This document shows, one piece after another, positions 20,819 through 34,106 of a DNA stretch of 64,000 nucleotides. The notes beneath the pieces are model-generated. The model did no database searches, was not told the origin of the DNA, and saw only the letters and a list, made by a program, of their open reading frames with translations. The position numbers and the translations under genes are program-made. Within the stretch, counting starts at the first letter, position 1; each line of letters opens with the position of its first letter. The stretch comes from Tulasnella sp. 424. Its lineage: Eukaryota > Basidiomycota > Agaricomycetes > Cantharellales > Tulasnellaceae. Where the stretch lies: contig WSUB01000047.1 of NCBI GenBank assembly GCA_019633425.1, positions 62,001 to 126,000 of the forward strand, given 5' to 3'.

Positions 20819-22733
20819 GCTAGAGAAGATAATGTAAACTGAGAAGGGCAGGTTTGGGTTTTGGAATAAACGTGAAACCCACCACTTTGTTTTTATATGT
20901 CGAACTTTCCGCCGGCCTAGGGGAATCGTTGAGGCTGTGCTGATGCCAAGCCCGAATAGAATGGAAGACGATCGTCGACCCAAGCGCCGGCATTCGAGTA
21001 CCGCGTAATGATTTGGTAATGCCACATGGGAATCTTTGCACAGGCTGTCATTATATCCGAAAGAGCGCTCGTTGGATGCCGTATATGGAATGTTTGCTGA
21101 GTAATGACGCTGTGCACTCAAGACATTCCTCCCGCAAATGTTTCAAGGCATGCGACCACAAGCTGATCCACATCCATTCCACTTGTAGGTTGTTTGTGAA
21201 CGCGCCAATCTTGTTAAGCGCAGAGGGACCTTGCGTTTCGAATGTCTTGCACGGAACTTGCCACCGGTCCAAGCGTGTGTTGACAATTGTTGTAGACTCT
21301 ATGAGCTGTGACTTGCAAAGAGATGGAGCTGGGGGAGGGGGCGGACCTGCTGTTCAAATAGGGTGGACTGGGCTTGAAGGTGCGGCATGAGATGCAGTCG
21401 GTGTTACGATCGACCAAACAGTGTCAACCAAGCGCCAACGCCCGCCATCATGTTCGCTCCCATGCACCGGGAAACTGGCATGTTAGCGGAATTCAAGCTA
21501 GGAGTCCATTATGACGGTGATCACTAGTTGCATAATCCCAAATGGTATGTTAGTCGCGTCCATCGTTAGTACTCAGGGTTTCTGATGATCAATTAATTCC
21601 TTCAACTTTGTGTTCGAAGTTGCGTTGAGCACTGTTCCATCTATCTACCCATGTGTATTTCTTCCCGTTTATCAGCACATGTGCAGCGATATACCATCAA
21701 TGTCTAACGACTACTAGAATTGTCGGCTGAGTGGTTCATCGTAGACCCTCACAGAACCCCCAAAACCCTTTGCTTTTCGGGAGCCGCACTGCATAAATTC
21801 AAGCCGTGCTTATTCCGCAGCACCGGCACACTTCCTATTTTTTATTCCTTTTGCTCGGCAGGGCAACTTTGACACCTAGCAGACGGTGGTGCGAATCCGA
21901 CAAAGTTCCGGAAATGGATATCCTACGTGCTGCTGCGGGAGGACGACATCATCCAATGACCGTATTTCAAAGAATACATATATTCCAGCGGCCCGCGAGT
22001 GACGTGGAAGAACTTGTACTGGCGCAATTCTGCCAGAGGCTGGCGGTGTTGACAAGGGAACGGAAGCCGCGGTTCAACCTGTTTGGTAAGTTCCATTGGC
22101 GTGAGGTGTCACGAGAAGACCACTCACAAATACGCTCCAACTAGAAATCTACCCAGGAGAAGCTCACCGCGGGCCGCCACTCCATACTCGAATTTCTCAC
22201 TCTCCAGTCTCCGATTCTTCACTCCGACTCCATTTGCCAGGTATTCCCGCCACGCTTCCCGAGTCGCCAACTGCGTGGTTTAACACGACTACATAGCAGA
22301 AGCCTTCTGAAAAGTCTACCCTGGGGTTGTAAATGAATACACGACTTCGGTGGCCGGCTGTGGTGTTCGAGAACTCCGAGGTACCAGCGAGGGAAGCTTC
22401 GAAAGCTCGGAGTTGTCTCGAGGTGCGAATTCCCGAGTCTCGGTGGGACTCCTTTCTCCCCTTGCCAAAATCTCTTGGCGGTCCGTCGCCCAGCGCGGCC
22501 CGTGTGGCTGACAGTTGCTAATTTTGGATCACCAGCGGTCCGTTGCGAGGGCGTTACAGCAAGAGCGGAATTTTCAAAGAGTTCGATCACGGCTGCTGAG
22601 GGAGCGCCATCAGACCCCCTACGCTTGAATTGTTCGGAGGATTGTAGTAGCTTACCGCTTCACGAGCGGACCGGTTGGCCACTTCTCTTCTTTCTAATGA
22701 ATTTACAGAGCCAAAACTGGTCGGGAGGAGGAG
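20819..22733. other. long intergenic region without a supported gene
   Basis: Frames such as 21806-22144 (plus) are open but short, lack introns or domains, and have no recognisable relatives. The last part should contain the pectate lyase promoter. No repeat shared with the rest of the window was noticed. Confidence 0.4.
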
Positions 22734-22740
22734 TATAAGA
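22734..22740 (+). promoter_or_regulatory. TATA-like box of the pectate lyase gene
   Basis: TATAAGA lies 98 bp upstream of the ATG at 22832, in a normal position for a fungal promoter. Confidence 0.45.
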
Positions 22741-22831
22741 CGGGCACTGTTGAAGCGACAAGTTCTTTCGTTCTACAACCCAGTTCAACTTGTTCACTTG
22801 GTTATTCAACTCTCTTAAAAAATCAAGCAAA

Positions 22832-24548
22832 ATGCTCCACGGAATCGCCGGTCCAGCTCTTCTCTTGGCCATCGCTACCAAGCTCGCCTATGCCGACGTT
22901 GCTCTCTACGGACAATGCGGAGGGTGAGTAGGTTTACATCTTGGAGGGTCAATCCGTTTCTGACTCTCGATGGGAATAGCTCTACCTACACTGGTGACAC
23001 CACTTGCGCCACTGGTGGTGTTTGCGTCTACCAAAACGACTTGTGAGCATCCTTCAACCAATTCTTCAAATTCTATTTTTCTTTACCGACGACGCTTGCA
23101 TAGCTACTCGCAATGCGTTCCTTCCACTGCCGCCACCACAACGACTACCTCGAAGACTTCTACGACCACAAGCAAGACTTCTACGACCTCGACCAAGACC
23201 ACAACTACCAGCAAGACCAGCTCGAGCTCAACCACGACCAAGACCACGACCACTGCGGCCACTACGACCACTAGCAGTGGATCCAGCGGTTCATGCCCCA
23301 CTGGTATTGAAGGCTACGCGGCTGCGGCTGGTACCACCGGTGGTGCTGGTGGATCGACTGTGTAAGTTGTCAACCTCCAAAAGCTAAGACCTTACCAACC
23401 CACCTCGCCTCGCCTCCACATAGCACCGTCTCCACTCTCGCCGACCTCCGTACAGCAGTCGCCGGTACCACAGCCAAGATCGTCCGACTCACCAGCATTA
23501 TCACAGGTGATGGTGAAGTCGTCGACGTCGGCTCCAACACCTCGGTCTTGGGCTCTTGCGGTGGTGGTCTCACTGGCAGCGGTTTCCGCGTCAAGAAGGG
23601 CACCAACGTCATCTTCCGCAACCTCAAGTTGTACAAGTCCCCAGCCCCTACGGATTTGATCGAAATCCAAGCCAGTACCAATGTCTGGGTTGACCATAAC
23701 GAATTCTACTCCGACTTGGATCATGGCAAGGATTACTATGATGGTTGCCTCGATATCAACCACGGTTCCGACTTCATCACCGCTAGCTATAACTACTTCC
23801 ATGACCACTACAAGACCTCTCTTGGTGCGTTCCTGAAGGTTTAGATGCCGTTATAACTGTTGCACTAACGAGATGGGGGGCTTTAGTTGGTCACTCCGAC
23901 AACAACGGCGACGAAGATACCGGCCATTTCCACGTTTCCTACCACCACAACTACTTCAGCAACCGTATGTACTACCATTTTGAAGCGGAACATCTGATTT
24001 TTCTAACAATCCTTGACTTGATCTATAGTCGGCTCTCGACTTCCATCCCTCCGCTTCGGTACTGGCCATATCTGGAAGTGAGCCCCCCTCATTTTTGGCA
24101 GGTCTGAACTCCTCCGATGCTAACCTAATACCTTAATCTAGCAACTACTACAAGGATATCTCCATCTCGTGCATCGATTCTCGAGATGGTGCTCAGACCT
24201 TGATCGAGAACAACGTTTTCTCCAACTCCTCGGTACGTTCTACTGAATATTAATCGGCTTAGCAAAATCTGATGGACGTCCTATCACGCTTATAGCAAGT
24301 GTTGATGACCACCACGAACGGCGGCTATGCTAACCCCGTTGGCAACGACTGGGGAGGAGCTACTCCTGAACTCAACCCCGGTACTTTCACCTCTCAGACA
24401 GCATACTCGTACACCCTTGGTGCTACTACTGGTGTCGTCTCGGCTGGTAAGTTTCGAATCAGGCTCGACGCGCTTCCAGCACACGTAATAACACGGCTTA
24501 CACCCATTAGTCACGAGCTGCGCTGGTACCTGCAAGATTACCGTCTAA
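22832..24548 (+). CDS. secreted pectate lyase (PL1) with N-terminal CBM1 cellulose-binding module
   Basis: Nine exons (22832-22923, 22980-23042, 23104-23361, 23424-23824, 23887-23964, 24029-24077, 24142-24232, 24296-24446, 24511-24548) join in frame to 406 residues. A signal peptide (LLLAIATKLAYA) precedes a CBM1 (YGQCGG, then TTCATGG and YSQC with its conserved cysteines and aromatic residues). A Thr/Ser/Lys linker of about 60 residues follows. The catalytic part has the PL1 hallmarks NVIFRNLKLY, NVWVDHNEFYSD, DGCLDINHGSDFITASYN and the VGHSD segment, and ends in TSCAGTCKITV. The enzyme cleaves polygalacturonate by calcium-dependent beta-elimination. It is extracellular and points to plant-cell-wall degradation. 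Confidence 0.95.
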
Positions 24549-24831
24549 GGGGATTTTGGTGTTTGGATACGACCATGTACTATCTATCTGTGCTCTTCGA
24601 GTCTATGCTCAATGGAACTTGGTTACTATGTCTTTTATTTTCTCATCCCTGGACTGGGTCAAAGTAGGTCCGGGGTTTATCCGGTGTTTGGCTAGGCAGG
24701 CACAAAAGCCACACGCGCAATTGCTTTTGCCCACGAAATACACACCCCGAAAATAGATTCCTTCGATAAAACCCTCAACGCTTCGTTCGACGTGGGGAAT
24801 CCCTCCTTCCCCCTTCCCACCTGCGTCCTGC

Positions 24832-25466
24832 ATGAACCACCTTCGTCAAGCGTCATATGCCCTTATCTTGACTCTCGTCCTCTGCACATACCAGATTGAT
24901 GCCGCCCCATTAATAGGAGTAGCAGTGGAGGAGAACGGGGTGCTGGAGACAAGGGCATGGAAAAAGAAGAAAGGGCCTCAGTTGACGAAAACAGGAAAGA
25001 TTGCCTTCGGCACCTGTAAGTCCTGCCAGCTGCTTTGAACCGTTTAAGCATTAAAAACCGTACTCTAACTCCTACCTTAGGCTTCGGAGGCCTCGCTGCC
25101 ATATTCATTGGTATTTTCGTCGGGTCAAAAATCAAGAGAGAATACAAAGCTTGGAAAGCTAGGGAGGCGGAACGGCAGAGGTTCAAATTCGATGTTCATG
25201 GGAGGCCAGTAAGCGAGTCAGCGGGTACCACAACTCGGGAAGATTCTCCGAACACTCTACCCGAGCTACTTCCCAAGTACGAGGAGATCCCATTGGTGAC
25301 CGAACCGCCTGTCGCAGCCAACTCTGGGAGGGAGGCTTGGACGGAGGGCACGACGGCTGTGGCGTTAATGCCGGAGCCATCGGTCCAACAGCGTTCTGAA
25401 GCTTACGTAAAAGGCCACGAACCTCCGGATCACGACCAGAAGGCCCATTCAAGGTCTTTTGATTGA
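24832..25466 (+). CDS. small type I membrane protein, family member F
   Basis: Exons 24832-25015 and 25081-25466 encode 189 residues. A signal peptide (SYALILTLVLCTYQIDAAP) is followed by the family motif LETRAW, a basic stretch (KKKKGPQ), and IAFGT. The phase-1 intron lies just before the membrane helix (FGGLAAIFIGIFVG). The tail is basic near the membrane and contains LPKYEEIP, AWTEGT, and an end (DHDQKAHSRSFD) reminiscent of DEKAPFKLF. It is the only member outside the 7.5-12.8 kb cluster and is the most diverged. Function unknown. Confidence 0.78.
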
Positions 25467-25661
25467 CCATATCTACATCATTACGCATCCCCGCCGTTCA
25501 TGAGCATTTCGGCTCTTGGTTCACCCTGTGTTTTTTTTTTTGGCTATGCATCGATTTATTTCATTGGGTTTTATGATGGCACGCTCTTCTAATGAACAGA
25601 CATTTTTGAGTCCCAGAACACTCCCTTCTGTTCCAGTTTTGAACCGGCCATGATGACGCTA

Positions 25662-27087
<1,426 letters not shown>

Positions 27088-28189
27088 GAGAGAGTGAGAG
27101 TTCAAAGGGGGGGGGGCGTAGTTGGAATGAGAACGTAGTGAGATTAAGCTTGGTAATATATGAGCCGAATTCCCGAGACAAAGCCGAGACAACGCGACCC
27201 AGCTCGGAAGGAGCCTGCACGGGCATCACAAATCAGGGTGGGGGACGAATCAGTTAAACATGACAAAGAAGATGACTGTACAGACCACCTTTATAATCTG
27301 CACATAATGTATCATTCCCACGGTATGACCCCAGGTGGGCAACGGCGGAGCCAGGCATTCCAACAGTTTGTGGACTCGTTGTCATACTGCAAAACGATTG
27401 CCACTAGCCTTGTAGCTCGCTGGAAAATTGGAAGGTGCATCCAGATAGAGCATAAAATCTCCCTAAGACTAAGGGGCTTGAGAATGAGGCGTCGATACAG
27501 ATGCTGATGGGAGGGGAAAAAGATGTCTCCGCAAGCCCACCGGCAGCAGCCACCGTAGACATTGAAATTATGGTTGCTTCATAAACCAGCAATCAATAGT
27601 TTCGATGGGAGTATCCTACTGTTCATAGAGAGTAGCCGGCTTCACGAGAACTTTGGGTGGATGCGGAGGAGGGCCTTCCCGCGTAAAAAGAGACAGTGAT
27701 CCAGGCTAGTCCGAATCAGTAACAACGTACGGACACGAATAGGAGTTTACTTTCAGGTGAGAGCTCCAGTGATAATACTTGGAGGACCTAATCAAAGGAG
27801 GTCGAGCACTGGAGCAGAACGGAGTTCGATTGGGTTGAACTGTGGCGGTTGGAACATGGGCCCGTGAGAGCCTGCTTCTGACGGGGATCCCTGCTTTACA
27901 CCGAGTTCGTCCTTGGCGCTTATCGGTGTCTCGACCATCGCCTGCAAGCTATCATAGTGCAAAGGTGCTGATATAGGAATCGCCGAGCACTCTCTAGGGT
28001 TGCCCAAATAGCTCATATTCAATCTTCCACTGAGAGAAATAAAGGCTTCACGAGTGGAGACGACGAAAACAGCGAAAGAGACCATTCTTTAACATAATAC
28101 TAGTCAAACGAAAGAGAACTGCATTTCCATCCTTGTGCTCAGATTGCTTCCCACAAACTGGAGGGAACGCAGTCTTTTTGATTTGACAA
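27088..28189. other. intergenic; one weak minus-strand frame at 27792-28085
   Basis: The frame at 27792-28085 could encode 97 residues with a hydrophobic start, but it has no recognisable motif. A G/C homopolymer run lies at about 27109-27117. No other feature is supported. Confidence 0.35.
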
Positions 28190-29306
28190 CTACAAAAGGA
28201 ACGGGATTACAGCCTTCCTGTCTTGGGGATAATTCTTGAATTTTTCATGATACCATTGGTGGCCACTTACTATGATCGGCCGTGCGCTCGTTAGCAAAAG
28301 CGGTTTCAGTGAAAGAACAGAGCACTTACACGCACGAGGAAGCATTGTAGCGATCTCATTGAGAACGAAGAGCCAGGGGGGGCTCTGATAGATCGGTGTA
28401 GCCCAGCCTGATGCGATGCTCGCAGCGAGCGCGAACCCTGTCCATTCAACCCATTCGCAAAGGTAGTTGGGAAATCTAAGGCCATGAATAGTTAAGTGAA
28501 ACATTTAGTGAGATTTCTTTGAGTACACTCACGAAACGTAGTGATAGAGATATCCGTATGGTATTCCGTACTTTGGCTTGCCGTCTTCTCCGTCTCCCTT
28601 GGAGGCATTTGCCTGTTCCCGAATCCTCAACAGTACTTCATCGTGTACAATGTTTCCCATCCACCCAGAGATAAATAGACATATGGAAGCCCAAAATGTC
28701 AAGTTTGTCCATCCGTCATGCTTCACAACTCGAGCGCTGAGCCACCATCCATTCAGGCCGCCATTGAGGATATTGAAGGCCGCGGCCGCCAGCGGAATAG
28801 AAATGTGACTCCGAGACCTCGAAGGAGTTCTTAGAGGCGATATTATAGCTCGGTTGAAGTAATGTAGAACCCAGAGGCTAACGAGCAGCGTCGAGGGATC
28901 AGCGAAGTTCGACCGTTGGTGATTGGCGGAAGCCGGAGACGTCAGGTACACGTAGAGAAGAGCAACGGGACTGAATAGCTCCATTATGATCCCTAAAAGA
29001 CGTTAAATGGTTTGATACTTGCCCTGGATTTTCAGTGGACTAATGACAGGAAGCACTCACATGACGACGTGCCGTCGACGGTAAGACTTTCGTACCACCT
29101 GCTCGGCTTCCGTTCGTTACTCGGAGAGAAACGACCATGGGGAGCGTTTTTAAATAGCAAGACTGGTGCCACTACTGGGAAGCATTGATAGAGTCTCAAT
29201 GCTCCTGTACGGTGTGATCGTAAAATTATTGTTAAGTTAGGAGTTGGGGATCGGAAGGATTAGTAGACCTACCGATGTAGATGTTATTCGGGGACAATAG
29301 AACCAT
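28190..29306 (-). CDS. 3-oxo-5-alpha-steroid 4-dehydrogenase-like membrane reductase
   Basis: Five exons read from 29306: MVLLSPNNIYIG, then ALRLYQCFPVVAPVLLF, WIIMELFSPVALLYVYL, a long third exon with several membrane segments, and a C-terminus HQWYHEKFKNYPQDRKAVIP close to the family end. The splice joints GALR, SSWIIME, VSFPNYL and PRALSGHQW are in phase with 50-80 bp introns. The C-terminal pattern (H-x-W-Y, K-F, Y-P, R-K-A-x-I-P-F) is the signature of the steroid 5-alpha-reductase family (PF02544), multi-pass ER enzymes that reduce C=C bonds with NADPH. The fungal substrate cannot be told from sequence. Confidence 0.85.
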
Positions 29307-29825
29307 CTTGAATTCCGGTCTCTAATGAAAGGTGAAGGGGGCTAGCGCTAGAAGGTGGTGGTACGAGCATTTTGTATTACATGCCTATAGAGGCTGGTCC
29401 CACCCAAACCATGTGTGACGTCACGGCGAGGGATTCCTCTGTCATTGCACTGGGGCCTCCAGCCATCATACCGAATTTATTACGGGCATCCGGAATACTC
29501 GAAAATCATCAATCGACCACTCCCGCTTGAGATCATGACAATAGCACTGTACGCGAACGGCAATTCTCCCAGCGCTGCTTCCATCGACGTGGGAAGTTGT
29601 GATCCTGACACTGACTCTAAAGCCCCGAGTCAGCCTAAGACCAAACCTTCGACAATCGGCAGTACCTTTTTCTGTCTTACGTTTGCTCAATTCTTTGATT
29701 TATACCAAGTCGCCAGCTACGTTCTCCGTCGCATTCTCTGTCCGGTCACCGGTACGTTTGGTTTTGAACACCCGACCTGGTCCACGCTGACGGCTGGGGG
29801 GTTGCAGCGCCAGCCAACAACGGAG
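29307..29825. other. intergenic / 5' untranslated region of F-box gene 4
   Basis: From about 29583 this is the left part of a 2.35-kb tandem duplication whose second copy begins near 31935. A GTACGT..CAG interval (about 29752-29809) may be a 5' UTR intron. A plus-strand frame (29415-29924) is open but its upstream part is not conserved in the second copy. Confidence 0.4.
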
Positions 29826-31518
29826 ATGGAATACAGGCAACTCGATACGACTGTTAAAGATTCAACAACTCAGCTAGGTCAAACTGTGGACTTTCTTCGA
29901 ACCGGGACCGTCGACGAACGGTAGGGCAGCCTACAAACAGCAGAACCACGTGAAACCTAACGATCTATCCCCTAGGACCACGGTTAGCATGGATAAGAAT
30001 ACGCTGGAGTTTAATGAGAACGCTGAGCAATGCTCTTGGCAAACGCGCCGACAGTGCAACAGCCGGCTGCCATTCTTTCGCCTTCCAATCGAAATCCTAA
30101 TCCGCATCCTCAGCCTCGCGCTCAACCACGACGAGGAATACGTAACCAATCTCTTACGACTCTCCCGCATCTGCCACTACATTCACTTCATCGTCGAACA
30201 AACTCCATCGCTATGGGCATACCTCCACACCGGATTCAATCGAGCGACCTTCATCTCAGTGCTTTCTATGTCAGCCGCCGCTCTTCTCGACGTCGCAATT
30301 ACTCTAGATTTCAGCTCGGGCTCACACTTTCCGAGCTTTGATGAGCTCGTGACCACAGTTCCCCGCTGGCGATCCGTATCCATCAATAATCATTGGACCG
30401 CTCCCAGCGAGCGTGTTCAGCAAATAGTCGACATTTGTCTCCAACCGGCGCCGATGTTGGCCGCACTAGAATTGAGCGATTTAACGTGGCGAGAAGCTTA
30501 TGGAATCCCGTTTGGAGGAGTAACACCCAATTTATCGCTGGTGCGAGCCCATTGCGTGGAGTTTCCTTGGGATCGCCTCATGCTCGAAGGGTTGCGCGTA
30601 ATTGAGCTCCGGCGTCCCTTTGGGCTCTCCGTCGATGGGCTCTTTTCCATCTTAGCCGCCTGCCCAGGCCTGAGGCGGCTCGACCTCTCTCGGTGGGAGA
30701 ACTGCACCGAGCATGCAAATGGGTCCCTGGGCCTTCCCTCGTCGATCCAGCTTCCTTCTCTTACCCATCTCAGAATTCAGAACATTCTGCACGATGCGGC
30801 ACTACAACTTCTCACTCGTATCTCCACTCCGGTGCTACAGATACCCGAATTCGCAGTAACGATGACCCCCAAGCGCGATGGAGCTCCCTTGATGCGCTGC
30901 ATTACCCCCTTTATGCGCACGGCAAGAGAAAGGAAACCCTGGGAAGGTTGTGCGTTTACTCTCGTCCTTGATCATCGCGAAGTAGTCCTCTGGTTAACCC
31001 AACCGGATGTCGGGGACAGCGATGCAAGGCTAATTGGAATCTGGAACTCACCAGTTTCAATCTCTCTTCCCCTGCTCTTGCAGGCCATGTCGGACATTTC
31101 ACCAGAACAAGCAGTACACATCGACTTCAAACGTGGATTCTTAGTGCTTGAAGGAAACGTCGACGATCCATTGGATTCATTATGGCAATTACGAAATACG
31201 ACAAGAGTCTCCAGTGCGCACGGGCGGGACCGCCCAGGCCCGAGCCTCCTCAACTTCCTCGGAACGCCCCGTCAGTCTAATCGAGGCATCTACCAGTGGC
31301 CGTTTCCAACGCTCTCTGTCGTCGAGATCTCTGGTCCCAAAGAGGGAATCATAAGGATGGTTGAAGGACGATACGGTCTTGGCTTGCCGAAGGACGCCGT
31401 CGCCGAACTGCCCGCTCCCCTGCGGAGACTGGTGGTGGCTGGTTCATGGGATGACAGTGAGCTTGGGAAGATTGAAGAGATTGTTGGTGATGGGGTTGTG
31501 CAGTGTGGGGAGTTTTAA
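29826..31518 (+). CDS. F-box protein 4 (tandem pair, copy 1)
   Basis: Exons 29826-29920 and 29976-31518 (55-bp intron) encode 545 residues. F-box: LPFFRLPIEILIRILSLALN, then LRLSRICHYIHFI and SLWAYLH. The rest has leucine-rich irregular repeats (GLRRLDLSRW, LPSLTHLRI) and ends VVQCGEF. Start chosen at the ATG conserved in both copies (MEYRQLDTT / MEHGQLNTT); a shorter start at 29990 (MDKNTLEF) is also conserved. Probable SCF substrate receptor. It differs from copy 2 mainly by substitutions and one short indel around 31130-31165. Confidence 0.82.
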
Positions 31519-32175
31519 GGCGGACAAGGAAAAGCTCTCAGGAGGCAATGACGGGGACGAGCCATGGACATGGAATCATAATCTGGCGATTTATCGTCAT
31601 CATTAGGATCAATGTATCCGAGAGAGCCGTAATAAATGCTTGGGAACCGACGAAATTTCGAATGTTCTGACTGTAAGCGCAATGGGTGTCGATGCCCGTG
31701 GCCCATCTCACTGAGGGTGACTTTTGCCAAGTGGAGTAAGAGACACGTCTGTGGGACCTCATATTAGAAGTCAGGATACGGTAACTAAAGACCCACCCGA
31801 AGCATGTGACATCGGGGGAAGAGCATTCCTCCGCTATTTCCTCTCCATCGATAATGCTCCGAATGCGTTAACACACTGCTCCTGACGATAAAAACGGTGA
31901 TATCGCGTTGCTCAAAGTGGAAGGTTAATTGCTTATCGACGTGGGAAGTTGGGTTCCTGACGATCTCCTTCAGCCCAAGACCGAACTCTCGACGAGCGGC
32001 AGTACCTTTTCCTGCTTTACGTTTGCTCAATTCTTTCATTCATACCGAGCTGCTCTACTTTCTCCGTCGCATTCTCTGCCCGGTCACTGGTATGTTTGCT
32101 TTTGAACACCCGACCGGGGTTCACGCTGACGGCTCGGGAAATGCAGCGCTAGCCAACCCTGAATACACAACGGAG
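31519..32175. other. spacer between tandem F-box copies 4 and 5
   Basis: Contains the 3' flank of copy 4 (its counterpart after copy 5 continues past the gap at 34107-34260) and the 5' flank of copy 5, which matches the DNA upstream of copy 4. No other gene. Confidence 0.5.
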
Positions 32176-33861
32176 ATGGAACACGGGCAACTCAATACAA
32201 CTTTTAATGGACCTACGAGCCAGCTGGGCCAAACTACCGGCGTTCTTCCAACCGGGACCGTCGACGAGCGGTAGGACAGCCTACATACTGCAGAACCACG
32301 TGAAACCTAACGATCTACCCCTAGGACCACGGTTAGCATGGATAAGAATACGCTGGAGTTTAATGAGGACGCTGGGCAATGCTCTTGGCAAACGCGCCGA
32401 CAGTGCAACAACCGGCTGCCATTCTTTCGCCTTCCAACCGAAATCCTAATCCGCATCCTCAGTCTCGCGCTCAACCACGACAAGCAATACGTAACCAATC
32501 TCTTACGACTCTCTCGCATCTGCCACTACATTCACTACGTCATCGAACAAACTCCATCGCTATGGGCATACCTCCACACCGGATTCAATCCAGCGACCTT
32601 CGACCGAGTGCTTTCTATGTCAGCCGCCGCCCTTCTCGACGTCACAATTACTCTAATTTACAGCTCGGGGTCACTCTTTCCGAGCTTTGATGAGCTCGTG
32701 ACCACAGTTCCCCGCTGGCGATCCGTATCCATCTACAATCATTGGTCCGCGGCCAGCGAGCATGTTCAGCAAATAGGCGACATTTGTCTCCAACCGGCGC
32801 CGATGTTGGCCGCACTAGAATTGAGGGATTTCATGTGGCGAGAAGCTTATGGAATCCCGTTTGGAGGAGTAACACCCAAGTTATCGCTGGTGCGAGCCCA
32901 TTGCGTGGAGTTTCCTTGGGATCGCCTCATGCTCGAAGGGTTGCGCGAACTTGAGCTCCGGCGTCCCCTTGGGCTCTCCGTCTATGGGCTCTTTTTCATC
33001 TTAGCCGTCTGTCCAGGGCTGAGGCGGCTCGACCTCTCTCGGTGGGAGAACTGCACCGAGCATGCAAATGGGTCCCTGGGCCTTCCCTCATCGATCCAGC
33101 TTCCTTCTCTTACTCATCTCAGAATTCTCCACATTATGCACGATGCGGCATTCCAACTTCTCACTCGTATCTCCACTCCGGTGCTACAGATACCCGAATT
33201 CGCAGTGACGATGACCCCAGAGCGCGATGGAGCTCCCTTGATACGCTGCATTACCCCCTTTATGCGCACGGCAAGAGAAAGAAAACCCTGGGAAGGCTGT
33301 GTGTTTACTCTCGTCCTTGATCATCGCGAAGTAGTCCTCTGGTTAACCCAACCGAATATCGGGGACAGCGATGCAAGGCTAATTGGAATCTGGAACTCAC
33401 CAGTCTCGATCTCTCTTCCCCTGGTCTTGCAGGCCATGTCGGACGTTTCGCCAGAACAAGCGGTACACATCGACTTCAACAGTCAATCCTTAATCGAAAA
33501 CGCCGACGATGTATTGGATTCATTATGGCAATTACAAAATCCGACAAAAGTCTCGAGTTCGTTTGGGCCGGATCGCCCAGACCCGAGCCTCCTCAACTTC
33601 CTTGGAATGCCCCGTCAGTCTAATCGAGGCATCTACCAGTGGCCGTTTCCAAAGCTCTCTGTCGTCGAGATCTCTGGTCCCAAAGCGAGAATCATAAGGA
33701 TGGTTGAAGGACGATACGGTCTTGGCTTGCCGAAGGACGCCGCCGCTGAACTGCCCGCTCCCCTGCGGAGACTGATGGTGGCTGGTTCATGGGATGCCAG
33801 CGAGCTTGGGAAGATTGAAGAGATTGTTGGTGATGGGGTTGTGCAGTGTGGGGAGTTTTAA
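32176..33861 (+). CDS. F-box protein 5 (tandem pair, copy 2)
   Basis: Exons 32176-32270 and 32325-33861 (54-bp intron) encode 543 residues. It is nearly the same protein as copy 1 (RLPTEILIRILSLALN, LRLSRICHYIHYV, GLRRLDLSRW, VVQCGEF). Only scattered replacements are seen, so the duplication is recent or the copies are being homogenised. The frame is intact up to the stop just before the gap. Confidence 0.82.
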
Positions 33862-34106
33862 GGCGGACAAGGAAAAGCTCTCAGGAGGCAATGACGGGGA
33901 CGAGCCATGGACATGGAATCATAATCCGGNNNNNNNNNNNNNNNNNNNNNNNNNNNNNNNNNNNNNNNNNNNNNNNNNNNNNNNNNNNNNNNNNNNNNNN
34001 NNNNNNNNNNNNNNNNNNNNNNGTGTGGGGAGTTTTAAGGCGGACAAGGAAAAGCTCTCAGGAGGCAATGACGGGGACGAGCCATGGACATGGAATCATA
34101 ATCCGG
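33846..34106. other. assembly gap (33930-34022) flanked by identical 84-bp sequences
   Basis: Bases 33846-33929 are repeated exactly at 34023-34106, with 93 N between. The repeated piece is the last bases of F-box gene 5 and its 3' flank. This is what remains when overlapping contig ends are not merged, so the true distance may be zero. Confidence 0.85.

Noticed and set aside
23104..23301. Valine-rich minus-strand frame
   Set aside because: It is the antisense of the Thr/Ser/Lys linker of the pectate lyase.
29415..29924. Separate gene upstream of F-box gene 4
   Set aside because: Its 3' end is the first exon of the F-box gene and its 5' part is not conserved in the tandem copy.
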